64,000 nt of DNA, from NCBI RefSeq assembly GCF_004004555.2, contig NZ_SACP01000016.1, forward strand, positions 95,459 to 159,458, written 5' to 3'. The notes under the pieces were generated by a model that was not told where the DNA came from, did no database searches, and saw only the letters and a list, made by a program, of their open reading frames with translations. How positions within the stretch are numbered: the stretch's first letter is position 1; each line of letters begins with the position of its first letter. The position numbers and the translations under genes were made by a program. Shown in pieces: positions 25,273 through 33,623 of this stretch. Origin of the DNA: Methylobacterium oryzihabitans. GTDB taxonomy: Bacteria; Pseudomonadota; Alphaproteobacteria; Rhizobiales; Beijerinckiaceae.

Positions 25273-25358
25273 GGCCGCTTGCCGAAATCGGTAGACGGAA
25301 GGCACTTAAAATGCCTCGGGCTTCGCCCGTGTGGGTTCGAGTCCCACAGCGGCCACCA
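25273..25358 (+). tRNA. tRNA-Leu (anticodon UAA)
   Basis: 86 nt with CCA encoded. The acceptor stem pairs GGCCGCT at 25273-25279 with AGCGGCC at 25348-25354, followed by the discriminator A and CCA. The D arm (CCGAAATCGG type), anticodon loop CTTAAAA with anticodon TAA, a long variable arm (CGGGCTTCGCCCG) and the T arm GTGGG-TTCGAGT-CCCAC are all clear. The long variable arm fits a class II leucine tRNA. Confidence 0.96.
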
Positions 25359-25445
25359 TCCCCGGACGTCGCGTGGCGAAACCGACTGACGGCGTGCCGG
25401 GGCTTTGCTAGACAGCGCCGGCTTTCCCCTCGTCAGGATTCCGTC

Positions 25446-26288
25446 ATGTCGCACGCAGAACTCGCCCGGACCCTCGAAGCCGCCTGGGAGGAGCGCGCGA
25501 CCATCGACGCCTCGACGCAGGGCGCGGTCCGCGAAGCGGTGGACACCGCGCTGGGCCTGCTCGATTCCGGCGAGGCCCGCGTCGCCGAGAAGGCCGGGTC
25601 CGAGTGGCAGGTCAACCAGTGGCTCAAGAAGGCGGTGCTGCTGTCGTTCCGCCTCAACGACATGGCGGCGATCCCCGGCGGGCCCGGCGGCGCGGCGTGG
25701 TGGGACAAGGTGCCGTCGAAGTTCGAGGGCTGGGACGCCGCGCGCTTCCGCGCCGCCGGCTTCCGCGCCGTGCCCGGCGCCATCGTGCGCCGCGGCGCCT
25801 ACATCGCCCCCGGCGCGGTGCTGATGCCGTCCTTCGTCAATCTCGGCGCCTCGGTCGGCGAGGGCACGATGGTCGACACCTGGGCGACGATCGGGTCCTG
25901 CGCCCAGGTCGGCCGCCACTGCCACATCTCGGGCGGGGCCGGCATCGCCGGCGTGCTGGAGCCGCTCCAGGCCAACCCGGTCATCATCGAGGACAACTGC
26001 TTCGTCGGCGCCCGCGCCGAGGTCGCCGAGGGCGTGATCGTCGGCGAGGGCAGCGTGCTGTCGATGGGCGTCTACATCGGCGCCTCGACCAAGATCATCG
26101 ACCGCGCCACCGGCGAGGTGAGCTACGGCCGGGTGCCGCCCTACTCGGTGGTGGTCTCGGGCACGCAACCCGGCAAGCCGCTGCCGGACGGCACCCCCGG
26201 CCCGTCGCTGTACTGCGCCGTGATCGTCAAGCGGGTCGATGCCGGCACCCGCGCCAAGACCGCCATCAACGACCTGCTGCGCGACTGA
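25446..26288 (+). CDS. dapD: 2,3,4,5-tetrahydropyridine-2,6-dicarboxylate N-succinyltransferase
   Basis: 280 residues. DapD makes N-succinyl-2-amino-6-ketopimelate in the succinylase branch of lysine and diaminopimelate synthesis. The N-terminal helical part holds KKAVLLSFRLND, and the left-handed beta-helix of hexapeptide repeats (about 110-230) includes MPSFVNLGASVGEGTMVDTW and GCAQVGRHCHISGGAGI-type turns. The C-terminal SLYCAVIVKRVDAGTRAKTA segment is diagnostic. Length equals the family norm. It lies 87 bp after tRNA-Leu and is followed by a hairpin; the next gene is on the other strand. Confidence 0.96.
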   Translation: MSHAELARTLEAAWEERATIDASTQGAVREAVDTALGLLDSGEARVAEKAGSEWQVNQWLKKAVLLSFRLNDMAAIPGGPGGAAWWDKVPSKFEGWDAARFRAAGFRAVPGAIVRRGAYIAPGAVLMPSFVNLGASVGEGTMVDTWATIGSCAQVGRHCHISGGAGIAGVLEPLQANPVIIEDNCFVGARAEVAEGVIVGEGSVLSMGVYIGASTKIIDRATGEVSYGRVPPYSVVVSGTQPGKPLPDGTPGPSLYCAVIVKRVDAGTRAKTAINDLLRD

Positions 26289-26300
26289 AGCCGGGGTTGG

Positions 26301-26320
26301 CGGGCGCCTTCCGGCGCCCG
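26301..26320. terminator. hairpin terminator between dapD and the membrane protein gene
   Basis: CGGGCGCC-TTCC-GGCGCCCG: perfect 8-bp stem with a UUCC loop, 12 bp after the dapD stop and immediately before the stop of the convergent gene. It can serve both directions. There is no U-run, which is common in high-GC genomes. Confidence 0.65.
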
Positions 26321-27121
26321 TCAGGTCGCCTCGTTGCCGGTCTCCAGCAGGGTGAACGGCTCGCGCTCGTTGACCCGCTGGCCGCGGGTGACCGCGTTGA
26401 CGGTGAGGTGCTGAGGATTGCCGAGCACGTCCTCGTACCGGATGCGGCCGCGCAGATACAGGGCGAGCTCGCCGCCGACGATCCGCTCGGCGATGTTCGG
26501 GTGCGCGCTGAGGTCGAGGGCGTAGACGAGGCTGCGGCCCTGGCCGGCCGCGAGGGTGCCGGGGAAGATCTCGGCCGGCTCGGCGCGGCCGTCGTCGCTC
26601 GAGACATCCGGGAAGGTCCGCACCAGGATCTGCAGGTCGGGCACGAGGGCGCGGGCCGGCGTCGCGCCGTAGTTGCGGATCTCGACCTGCACGGCGATGC
26701 GCTTGCCGGGGGCGAATTGCTGGAAGGTGATGCCGGCGATGCCGAGATAGGCGCGGACGCGCTGGGCCTCGGCCTGCTTCGCGGACGCGGTCTCGGCGAT
26801 CAGCGCCGACAGGAGCCGGTTGTTGGCCTCGACATGCCGGGCGACCAGCCGCCCGACCCGGCGGCCCGACGCGGCCGTCAGGAGGCTCACCAGCACGAAG
26901 GCCGCGAGGACCGCCAGCAGCACGACCTCCTGCGACCCGAGGGAGAACCGGCCGGGATCGAGGCTGCTGAGGGTCGACAACGACCGGTCCCTCAGTTCGA
27001 GGCCGAAGAGCTGCGCCTGCGACCACGCTTCGGCGAAGCCGGGATTGGTCGTGAGGTAGTAGAGCGAGATCGCGATGTAGCCGAGCGCCACCAGAACCAG
27101 GACGGATTTCAGGGCTCGCAT
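26321..27121 (-). CDS. membrane-anchored hypothetical protein
   Basis: 266 residues. Two hydrophobic segments lie at about 4-23 (LKSVLVLVALGYIAISLYYL) and 64-86 (EVVLLAVLAAFVLVSLLTA), followed by a short helical stretch and a soluble beta-rich domain (about 125-255) that resembles an immunoglobulin-like fold: GIAGITFQQFAPGKRIAVQV then EIRNYGATPARAL. The domain should face one side of the inner membrane. No family name is recognised. The gene is monocistronic, convergent with dapD through a shared hairpin, and followed upstream by 259 bp of non-coding DNA. Confidence 0.75.
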   Translation of the reverse strand: MRALKSVLVLVALGYIAISLYYLTTNPGFAEAWSQAQLFGLELRDRSLSTLSSLDPGRFSLGSQEVVLLAVLAAFVLVSLLTAASGRRVGRLVARHVEANNRLLSALIAETASAKQAEAQRVRAYLGIAGITFQQFAPGKRIAVQVEIRNYGATPARALVPDLQILVRTFPDVSSDDGRAEPAEIFPGTLAAGQGRSLVYALDLSAHPNIAERIVGGELALYLRGRIRYEDVLGNPQHLTVNAVTRGQRVNEREPFTLLETGNEAT

Positions 27122-27380
27122 GATCGGGCTTCCATCCGGGATCGAGGGGTGGACCGGCGATGCCGGTTCCGGCCGGCTTCGCTCCGTCCCCGGTTCGGAT
27201 GGACGCGACGGCCGGCCGCGAGGGCGGCGGTTTCCGCCCGGCGGTGGTCGGGTCAATTCCTCCGGCGGTCCTGTCTTCCCCCGTCCGGGCCCGGCGTTCA
27301 ACCGGATGGTCTTCGGGTTCTCGCCGCGATCCACTGTTTCGTCGCAGACGAGCCCGTGTCGAACTACCGAGAAACGCGGT

Positions 27381-28232
27381 TCACGCCGGGACGTTGTCGA
27401 TCAGCCGCGTCGCGCCGAGATAGGCGGCGGCGAGCACCCGGGCCGGGCCGTCGACCCGGTCCAGCGGCGCGAGGGTCTCGGCGTCGTTCACCGACAGGTA
27501 CTGGATCGGGCCGAACCCCGCCTGCTCCAGCCGCTCGCGCCCGGCGGCGAGGGCGGGGGCAGCCTCGGCGCCGCCCCGCACCGCGGCGGCGACCTCCCGG
27601 AGCACGGCGTGCATCACCGCAGCCTGCCGGCGCTCGGCATCGGACAGGTAGCGGTTGCGCGACGACATCGCGAGGCCGTCGGATTCGCGCACGGTCGGAA
27701 CGCCCTCGATGGCGACCGGGATGTCGAGGTCGCGCACCATCCGGCGGATGACCTGGAGCTGCTGGAAATCCTTCTCGCCGAACAGGGCGAGGTCCGGCAG
27801 GGCCTGGAGCAGCAGCTTCGACACCACCGTCGCGACGCCGTCGAAGTGCCCCGGACGGATCGGCCCGCACAGCACCTCGGTGAGGCCCGCGACGTGGACC
27901 GTGGTGGCGAAGCCCGGGGCGTACATCGCGGCCACGTCGGGCAGGTAGGCGGCGTCGGCCCCGGCCTGGGCCAGGAGCGCGAGGTCGCGCTCGGCGTCGC
28001 GGGGATAGCGCGAAAAATCCTCGGCGGGGCCGAACTGGGTCGGGTTGACGAAGATGCTCACCACCACCCGGCGGCAGGCGGCGAGGCCGCGCTCGACCAG
28101 GGCGAGATGCCCGGCATGGAGTGCCCCCATGGTCGGCACGAGGGCGACCGTGTCGCCGGCGGCGCGCCACTCCCGCACCTGCGCCCGCAGGGCGGGCACG
28201 TCGGGCAGGCGGGTCACGGAGGGGGCGGGCAT
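27381..28232 (-). CDS. panC: pantothenate synthetase
   Basis: 283 residues. PanC joins pantoate and beta-alanine using ATP. Visible signatures are VPTMGALHAGHLALVERG (the HIGH-type motif), VSIFVNPTQFGPAEDFSRYP, the pantoate-binding FGEKDFQQLQVIRRMVRDL and the KMSKS-type loop MSSRNRYLS. Length fits the family. The gene lies 71 bp downstream of queC on the same strand; panB is not nearby. The start at 28232 is the first Met in frame with a normal N-terminus. Confidence 0.95.
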   Translation of the reverse strand: MPAPSVTRLPDVPALRAQVREWRAAGDTVALVPTMGALHAGHLALVERGLAACRRVVVSIFVNPTQFGPAEDFSRYPRDAERDLALLAQAGADAAYLPDVAAMYAPGFATTVHVAGLTEVLCGPIRPGHFDGVATVVSKLLLQALPDLALFGEKDFQQLQVIRRMVRDLDIPVAIEGVPTVRESDGLAMSSRNRYLSDAERRQAAVMHAVLREVAAAVRGGAEAAPALAAGRERLEQAGFGPIQYLSVNDAETLAPLDRVDGPARVLAAAYLGATRLIDNVPA

Positions 28233-28303
28233 GGCGGGCTCCCGTTTGGTCGAGGGCCGGGCCCGGCGCGCGGGCGCAGTCGGGCCGGCGGGGCTGAAGG
28301 GGT

Positions 28304-29023
28304 TCAGGCGGCCGTGGCGCGGAAGCGGGCGTAGCCGGCGGCCCGCAGGGCGCAGGCCGGGCAGGCGCCGCAGCCATGGCCCCAGGGATGGGGCGCGCCG
28401 CGCTCGCCGAGGTAGCAGGTGTGGCTGTCCTCGACGATGAGGTCGACCAGCGCCTCGCCGCCGAGGGAACGGGCGAGCCGCCACGTCTCGGCCTTGTCGA
28501 TCCACATCAGCGGCGTGTGCAGAACGAAGCGCCGCTCCATGCCGAGGTTGAGCGCGACCTGGAGCGCCTTGATGGTGTCGTCGCGGCAGTCCGGATAGCC
28601 GGAGAAGTCGGTCTCGCACATCCCGCCGACGATGTGGCGAAGGCCGCGCCGGTAGGCGAGGGAGGCCGCGAAGGTCAGGAAGACGAGGTTGCGCCCGGGC
28701 ACGAAGGTGTTGGGCAGGCCGCCCGACTCGAACGAGATCTCGGTGTCGCGGGTCAGCGCGGTGTCGGAGACCTGCCCGAGCGCGTCGAGCGACAGGGTGT
28801 GGTCGTCGCCGAGCCGCTCGGCCCAGGCGGGGTTCAGCCCGGCGAGGCCCGTCCGCAGCCGGTCGCGGCAGTCGAGTTCGACGCGGTGGCGCTGGCCGTA
28901 ATCGAAGCCGAGCGTCTCGACGCGGGCGAAGCGGTCGAGCGCCCAGGCGAGGCAGGTGGTCGAATCCTGTCCGCCCGAGAACAGCACCAGCGCCCCGTCG
29001 TTGCCGTGCATCACCGCGTCCAT
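28304..29023 (-). CDS. queC: 7-cyano-7-deazaguanine synthase QueC
   Basis: 239 residues. QueC converts 7-carboxy-7-deazaguanine to preQ0 with ATP and ammonia. The PP-loop motif FSGGQDSTTCLAWAL is near the N-terminus, the GRNLVFLTFAASLA segment follows, and the C-terminal zinc site is CYLGER...GHGCGACPACALRAAG. It is grouped with queD and queE upstream, which supply its substrate, although a repeat element of about 130 bp separates it from queD. A start 12 nt further in (MHGNDGALV) is also possible. Confidence 0.95.
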   Translation of the reverse strand: MDAVMHGNDGALVLFSGGQDSTTCLAWALDRFARVETLGFDYGQRHRVELDCRDRLRTGLAGLNPAWAERLGDDHTLSLDALGQVSDTALTRDTEISFESGGLPNTFVPGRNLVFLTFAASLAYRRGLRHIVGGMCETDFSGYPDCRDDTIKALQVALNLGMERRFVLHTPLMWIDKAETWRLARSLGGEALVDLIVEDSHTCYLGERGAPHPWGHGCGACPACALRAAGYARFRATAA

Positions 29024-29120
29024 TCCGATTCGATCCCCGGCCCCCGGATCCCCGCTCGCCGCCCGCGACGGTGGGAGTGCCGGCTTGCCCCAGAGAGAAC
29101 CGGCAGGCAAGCGCCCGGGC

Positions 29121-29247
29121 CCTGGGTTTGTTGCTTGGCCTCAAGCGCCGGCAGTCACATCCGTGACTTTGGCTTTCGCTCCGCTCTGCGTCCGAGAGGA
29201 CATTCGTCCTCCCGGACCCGCTGCGCGGGGCGCTCTTCGCGCCCGCC
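29121..29247. repeat. intergenic repeat with internal palindromes, family D, copy 1
   Basis: About 127 bp between queC and queD. It shares a core with the region 42651-42777, in inverted orientation: CCTGG-N-TTGTTGCTTGGCC, TCAAGCGCCGGC, TTCGCTCCGCT, then GGACATTCGTCC and GCGGGGCGCTC...CGCGCCCGCC. Several short palindromes such as GAGGACATTCGTCCTC lie inside. The two copies differ at scattered positions, so they are old or diverging. Confidence 0.75.
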
Positions 29248-29254
29248 GGACCGA

Positions 29255-29275
29255 CAATCGGGTTTCACCCGATTG
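29255..29275. terminator. hairpin downstream of queD
   Basis: CAATCGGGT-TTC-ACCCGATTG: perfect 9-bp stem with a 3-nt loop, 11 bp past the queD stop on the minus strand. It probably ends the queE-queD transcript. A related hairpin occurs at 23632-23657. Confidence 0.5.
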
Positions 29276-29286
29276 CCCTGCCCTGG

Positions 29287-29643
29287 TCAGTCGCCGAGAT
29301 ATTCCGCCCACGACATCGGCGTCTCGAACACCTTCACCGACGACAGGGCCGGCAGCGCCGGGCGGATCGCGTTCCAGATCCAGATCGCGATGTGCTCGGC
29401 GGTGGGGTTCTCGAGGCCCGGCACTTCGTTGAGGCAGTAATGGTCGAGCCGCGCCAGCACCGGCGCGAAGGCGCTCTCGACATCGAAGAAGTCCACCACC
29501 CAGCCGGTCGCCGGATCGACCGGGCCGTCGAGCTGCAACTCGACCCGGTAGGAATGCCCGTGCATGCGGTGGCAGCGATGGGTCGCGGGCACGTTCGGCA
29601 GCCGGTGGGCGGCCTCGAAGGTGAAGGCTTGGGTGATCTTCAT
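29287..29643 (-). CDS. queD: 6-carboxy-5,6,7,8-tetrahydropterin synthase QueD
   Basis: 118 residues. QueD converts dihydroneopterin triphosphate to 6-carboxytetrahydropterin. The zinc-binding histidines appear in FEAAHRLPN and CHRMHGHSYRVELQL; the latter also holds the catalytic Cys. The Asp-His pair of the catalytic relay lies in LDHYCLNEVPGLENPTAEH, with the glutamate that binds the pterin near the C-terminus (VFETPMSWAEY). It lies 64 bp downstream of queE on the same strand. Length is normal. Confidence 0.95.
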   Translation of the reverse strand: MKITQAFTFEAAHRLPNVPATHRCHRMHGHSYRVELQLDGPVDPATGWVVDFFDVESAFAPVLARLDHYCLNEVPGLENPTAEHIAIWIWNAIRPALPALSSVKVFETPMSWAEYLGD

Positions 29644-29707
29644 AGCAAACGATTTCTGAGCGCAGGCCCGCGACCTACCACCGATCGCCGGGCGGGCGAA
29701 GCGGCGG

Positions 29708-30340
29708 TCATGGTATGCCGATGAGCTTGTGGGTCTGGAGGCTGAGCCGCCAGCGGGCGTCGCGCAGGCAATAGGCCACGGCGGCATCGGTGTTCGCGCG
29801 GCGGTCGGGCCCGTCCATCGGCTGGAGCCAGAAATGGCGGAAGGCGAGGCCGGCGAAGTCGGCCGGATCGAGGCCGGCCTGGGGAAAGACCAGCTTCAGC
29901 TCGTCGCCGGCATCGAGCGCCAGCGGCGCCCCGGCCTTCGGGCTCACGCAGATCCAGTCGAGGCCCTCGGGCGCCGCCTGGGTGCCGTTGGTCTCGACCG
30001 CGCAGGTGAAGCCCCGCGCCCGCACCGCGGCCAGCGCCGGCGCGTCGAGCTGGAGCAGCGGCTCGCCGCCGGTGAACACGACGTAGCGGCCCTCGCGCCC
30101 GCCGGTCCAGGCGGCTTCGACCGCCGCGGCCAGCGCCTCGGCATCGGCGAAGCGTCCGCCGCCCTCGCCGTCGAGGCCGACGAAGTCGGTGTCGCAGAAG
30201 CGGCAGACGGCTTCCGCCCGGTCGGCCTCGCGCCCGCTCCACAGGTTGCAGCCGGCGAACCGGCAGAACACGGCCGAGCGCCCGGCATGGGCGCCCTCGC
30301 CCTGGAGGGTGTGGAAGATTTCCTTGACGGCGTAACTCAT
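29708..30340 (-). CDS. queE: 7-carboxy-7-deazaguanine synthase QueE (radical SAM)
   Basis: 210 residues. QueE rearranges 6-carboxytetrahydropterin to 7-carboxy-7-deazaguanine. It opens with YAVKEIFHTLQGEGAHAGR, typical of the family, and has an expanded cluster motif: Cys in FAGCNLWSG, then CRFC after 14 residues (C-x14-C-x2-C). The SAM-binding VFTGGEPLLQ and AVETNGTQ motifs are present. It is the first gene of queE-queD-(repeat)-queC. QueF or Tgt are not in the window. Confidence 0.95.
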   Translation of the reverse strand: MSYAVKEIFHTLQGEGAHAGRSAVFCRFAGCNLWSGREADRAEAVCRFCDTDFVGLDGEGGGRFADAEALAAAVEAAWTGGREGRYVVFTGGEPLLQLDAPALAAVRARGFTCAVETNGTQAAPEGLDWICVSPKAGAPLALDAGDELKLVFPQAGLDPADFAGLAFRHFWLQPMDGPDRRANTDAAVAYCLRDARWRLSLQTHKLIGIP

Positions 30341-30615
30341 GACGGTGCGACGGATCGGAACGGGGCGTCATCCGCGTGCCAGAACCGGCAGGCGTCCCGC
30401 AACCCCCTCCGGCGCCGGGCCGCACTGCGTGCCGGTGCGGCCTGTGGAGCGGGTGTGGATGCGCGGCGCCCCACTGCCGCCACGGATCGTGCGTTACAAG
30501 GGAGGATGCGCGGCGCGCTGTCCAAAGCGTGACCGTTGCCCTACAATCACGGTCGCCGCGCCCGACGGCCCGCGGATGCGGCGGGACGGGGCCGGCCCGA
30601 CGGGAACACTGATCG

Positions 30616-32100
30616 ATGCTGACACACGCCCCGCTCGCGCGGCTGTTCGGAGGACTCCTCGGGCTCGGCGGTCTCCTCGCGGCCGGCGCGGCCGCCGCCG
30701 TGACCCAGCCGATGCTCGTGGTCGACGTCGATTCCGGCAAGGTCCTGTACGGGCAGGCCGCCACCGACCCGTGGTTCCCCGCCTCGATCACGAAGCTGAT
30801 GACGGCCTACGTCGCCCTCGACCTCGTGCGCCAGGGCCGGGCGTCGATGGACCAGCTCCTCACCATCTCGCCCGAGGCGGCGGCCGAGCCGCCCTCGAAG
30901 ATGGGCTTCAGGCCCGGCACCCAGATCACCCTCGACAACGCCCTCAAGATCATCATGGTCAAGTCGGCCAACGACGTCGCCTGGGCGATCGGCGAGAATC
31001 TCGGCGGCTCGGTCGACGGCTTCGCCGGCCTGATGAACGAGACCGCGCAGCGCCTCGGCATGCGCGACAGCCGCTGGACCAACCCCAACGGCCTGCCCGA
31101 CCCGCGGCAATGGACCTCGGCCCGCGACATGGCGATCCTCGGCCGGGCGATACTGCGCGACTTTCCCGGCAACCGCGACCTGTTCTCGATCTCGGCGATC
31201 CAGTTCGGCCGCTCCGTGATGCCCAACCACAACGGGCTGCTCGGCCGCTACGCCGGCGTCGACGGGATGAAGACCGGCTTCATCTGCTCGGGCGGCTTCA
31301 ACGTGGTGGCGAGCGCAACCCGCAACGGCCGGCGCATCATCACGGTGGTGATGGGCCAGCCGAGCGCCCGCGAGCGCGACCTGAAGGCCGCCGACCTGTT
31401 CGATTACGGCTTCGGCCAGAGCGCCGGCTGGGGCGGCCAGACGCTGGCCGACCTGCCGGCCTCGCCGGTGGCGGCGCCGCCGGATCTGCGGCCCTACATC
31501 TGCGACAAGCGCCGGCCGATGCCGACCGATTCCGACTCGGCGGCCGCGACGGCGAGCGCCGAGGCCGCCCAGGGCAACGCCGACAACACCAGCGCGCAAC
31601 TCATGGCCGCGAGCGCGCCGCCGTCGGCGGCGCTCGCCTTCGCCACGATGAACAGCGCCGCCCTGCGCAACCGTGCCCTGCCGCCGCGGGCGCCGCTGCA
31701 GCCGGTGCTGGTGTGGATCGGCCGCGACCCGGCGGAGAGCGCGATCGCCGCCAACGACGACGGTGCCGAGGCGAAGCCGGTGGCGGCAAAGCCCGTGCGC
31801 GCCGCGAGGACGAAGGTCGCGACCAGGCCGGCCGCGCCGGCGAAGCCCGCACCGAGCCGCAGCATCGCGGCGACCGGCGCCACCGTGCCGCAGCCGAAGC
31901 TCCTCGCCCGCCAGACCGGCAAGCCGCCGGCCGCCGCGACCGCCTACACGGCGTCCCACACGCCGGTGATCGCCGGTGCCGGGACCAAGACCAAGGCGCA
32001 GACCAAGCCGACCGAGACCAAGGCGAGCGACGCCAAGGCCACGCCGAAGCCGAAGGTCGCCGCCGCCAAGCCGGCGGCGAAGAAGACGAAGGACGATTGA
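30616..32100 (+). CDS. D-alanyl-D-alanine carboxypeptidase (penicillin-binding protein, DacA-type)
   Basis: 494 residues. A signal peptide (about 1-28, hydrophobic LFGGLLGLGGLLAAGAAAA) is followed by the SxxK motif at Ser57-Lys60 (FPASITKLM), SxN at Ser117-Asn119 (VKSANDVAW) and KTG at 219-221. It should trim the terminal D-Ala of peptidoglycan peptides in the periplasm. After about residue 300 comes a long low-complexity tail rich in Ala, Lys, Pro and Thr that ends in lysine repeats (AAAKPAAKKTKDD); there is no clear C-terminal amphipathic anchor, so the tail may bind the wall or membrane by charge. A family B repeat follows the gene. Confidence 0.9.
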   Translation: MLTHAPLARLFGGLLGLGGLLAAGAAAAVTQPMLVVDVDSGKVLYGQAATDPWFPASITKLMTAYVALDLVRQGRASMDQLLTISPEAAAEPPSKMGFRPGTQITLDNALKIIMVKSANDVAWAIGENLGGSVDGFAGLMNETAQRLGMRDSRWTNPNGLPDPRQWTSARDMAILGRAILRDFPGNRDLFSISAIQFGRSVMPNHNGLLGRYAGVDGMKTGFICSGGFNVVASATRNGRRIITVVMGQPSARERDLKAADLFDYGFGQSAGWGGQTLADLPASPVAAPPDLRPYICDKRRPMPTDSDSAAATASAEAAQGNADNTSAQLMAASAPPSAALAFATMNSAALRNRALPPRAPLQPVLVWIGRDPAESAIAANDDGAEAKPVAAKPVRAARTKVATRPAAPAKPAPSRSIAATGATVPQPKLLARQTGKPPAAATAYTASHTPVIAGAGTKTKAQTKPTETKASDAKATPKPKVAAAKPAAKKTKDD

Positions 32101-32183
32101 GGGCGGCTGAGAGCATCGTGTCGCCATCGTGGCGACTCCGCTCGCGGTTTCTGATTCTCAGACATCGGGCGCGCCGTCTCGAT

Positions 32184-32368
32184 CCTCCCCCCTCTGCGGG
32201 GGAGGGTGCCCCGCTGCGAGTGCGAAGCAATCGTGCGCGGGGCGGGAGAGGGGAGCCACGTTTCCGGAGAGGTTGCGACCAGTCTGACGGGCGCTTCATC
32301 CGGCCCCGTCGCGCTCCCCTCTCCCGGCTCGCTGCGCTCGCCACCCTCCCCCGCAGAGGGGGGAGGGT
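32184..32368. repeat. inverted repeat element, family B, copy 1
   Basis: About 185 bp between the carboxypeptidase and cobW-like genes. Outer arms are near-complementary: CCTCCCCCCTCTGCGGGGGA at the left and the mirror sequence ending at 32368 (CCCCGCAGAGGGGGGAGGGT). Inner parts hold GGGCGGGAGAGGGGA facing TCCCCTCTCCCGGCTCGCTG. Copy 2 is at 54372-54539 with the same layout. Such elements can fold into a long stem and may act as transcript-end structures. Confidence 0.85.
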
Positions 32369-32415
32369 CAGGCGGTCGCGCCGTTGATCGCCGCGACCGG
32401 CGCAGGATCCGCACC

Positions 32416-33534
32416 ATGACCTCCCAAACTCGCCCCGACCCGATTCCGCTCACCGTCCTTACCGGCTTCCTCGGCGCCGGCAAGACGACGCTGCTCAACC
32501 GGCTGCTGCGCGATCCGGCCCTCGCCGACACGGTGGTGATCGTCAACGAGTTCGGCGAGATCGGGCTCGACCACCTGCTGATCGAGACGGTGGACGAGGG
32601 GATGATCCTGCTCGGCGCCGGCTGCCTGTGCTGCACCGTGCGCGGCGACCTGATCGCCACCCTGGAGGACCTGCTGCGCCGGCGCGACAACGGCCGCATC
32701 CCGCCGTTCCGCCGGGTGGTGATCGAGACCACCGGCCTCGCCGACCCGGCGCCGATCCTGCACGCGCTGATCTACCACCCCTATCTGGTGATGCGCTACG
32801 CGCTCCAGAGCGTCGTCACGGTGGTGGATGCGGTCAATGGCGCCAGCACCCTCGACGCGCATCCCGAGGCCCTGCGGCAGGCGGCAGTCGCCGACCGCCT
32901 CGTGCTCACCAAGGCCGACCTGCCGGGCGCCGAGCCTGAAGCCCTGACCGCCCGCCTGTCGGCGCTGAACCCGGCCGCCGCCGTGCTGCCCGCCGACGCG
33001 CCGGCCGAGGCGGTGCTCGGCGGACTGTTCGGGTTCGACGGCAAGGCGGCCGACCTGCGCGACTGGCTCGGGGCCGAAGCGGTGGCACGGGCCGAGGCCC
33101 ACGACCACGGCCATCATCACGGCCATTTCCACCACGGGCACCACCATCACGACGTCAACCGGCACGACGCGGCGATCCGGGCGTTCAGCCTGACCAGCGA
33201 GGCGCCGGTGCCGCGGGGCGCCTTCGAGATGTTCCTCGACCTGCTGCGCTCGGCCCACGGCCCGAAGCTCCTGCGCCTCAAGGGGCTGGTCGCCCTGGCG
33301 GACGATCCCGGCCGGCCGCTGGTGGTCCACGGGGTGCAACACGTCGTCCACGCCCCGGTCACCCTCGACGCGTGGCCGAGCGACGACCACCGGTCCCGGC
33401 TGGTGCTGATCGTGCGCGACCTCGACGCGGCGTTCGTGCGCCGGCTGTGGAACGCCTTCCTGGGCCTGCCCGGCATCGACCAGCCCGACGCGGCGGCGCT
33501 GGCCGGCAACCCGCTGGCGATCCCCGGCGGCTGA
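32416..33534 (+). CDS. CobW/COG0523-type GTPase, putative metallochaperone
   Basis: 372 residues. The P-loop GFLGAGKTT is at 17-25, the metal-binding CLCC motif in GAGCLCCTVRGDL, Walker B in IETTGLADPAP and the base-recognition motif LTKAD. A His-rich linker at about 228-250 (HDHGHHHGHFHHGHHHHD) separates the GTPase and C-terminal CobW domains. COG0523 proteins load metals such as zinc or cobalt into client proteins. The His-rich loop favours zinc, but the client is unknown: neither cobalamin genes nor zinc uptake genes are adjacent. An AGGAT site precedes the ATG. Confidence 0.9.
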   Translation: MTSQTRPDPIPLTVLTGFLGAGKTTLLNRLLRDPALADTVVIVNEFGEIGLDHLLIETVDEGMILLGAGCLCCTVRGDLIATLEDLLRRRDNGRIPPFRRVVIETTGLADPAPILHALIYHPYLVMRYALQSVVTVVDAVNGASTLDAHPEALRQAAVADRLVLTKADLPGAEPEALTARLSALNPAAAVLPADAPAEAVLGGLFGFDGKAADLRDWLGAEAVARAEAHDHGHHHGHFHHGHHHHDVNRHDAAIRAFSLTSEAPVPRGAFEMFLDLLRSAHGPKLLRLKGLVALADDPGRPLVVHGVQHVVHAPVTLDAWPSDDHRSRLVLIVRDLDAAFVRRLWNAFLGLPGIDQPDAAALAGNPLAIPGG

Positions 33535-33623
33535 CCGGCCGGCACGGGTCTTGTCCCGCCCGACCGACGCGGCCGGACCCTGTCCCGCCGCGGCACAGGG
33601 CCGGAGCAAGACGGGAGCCGCGA

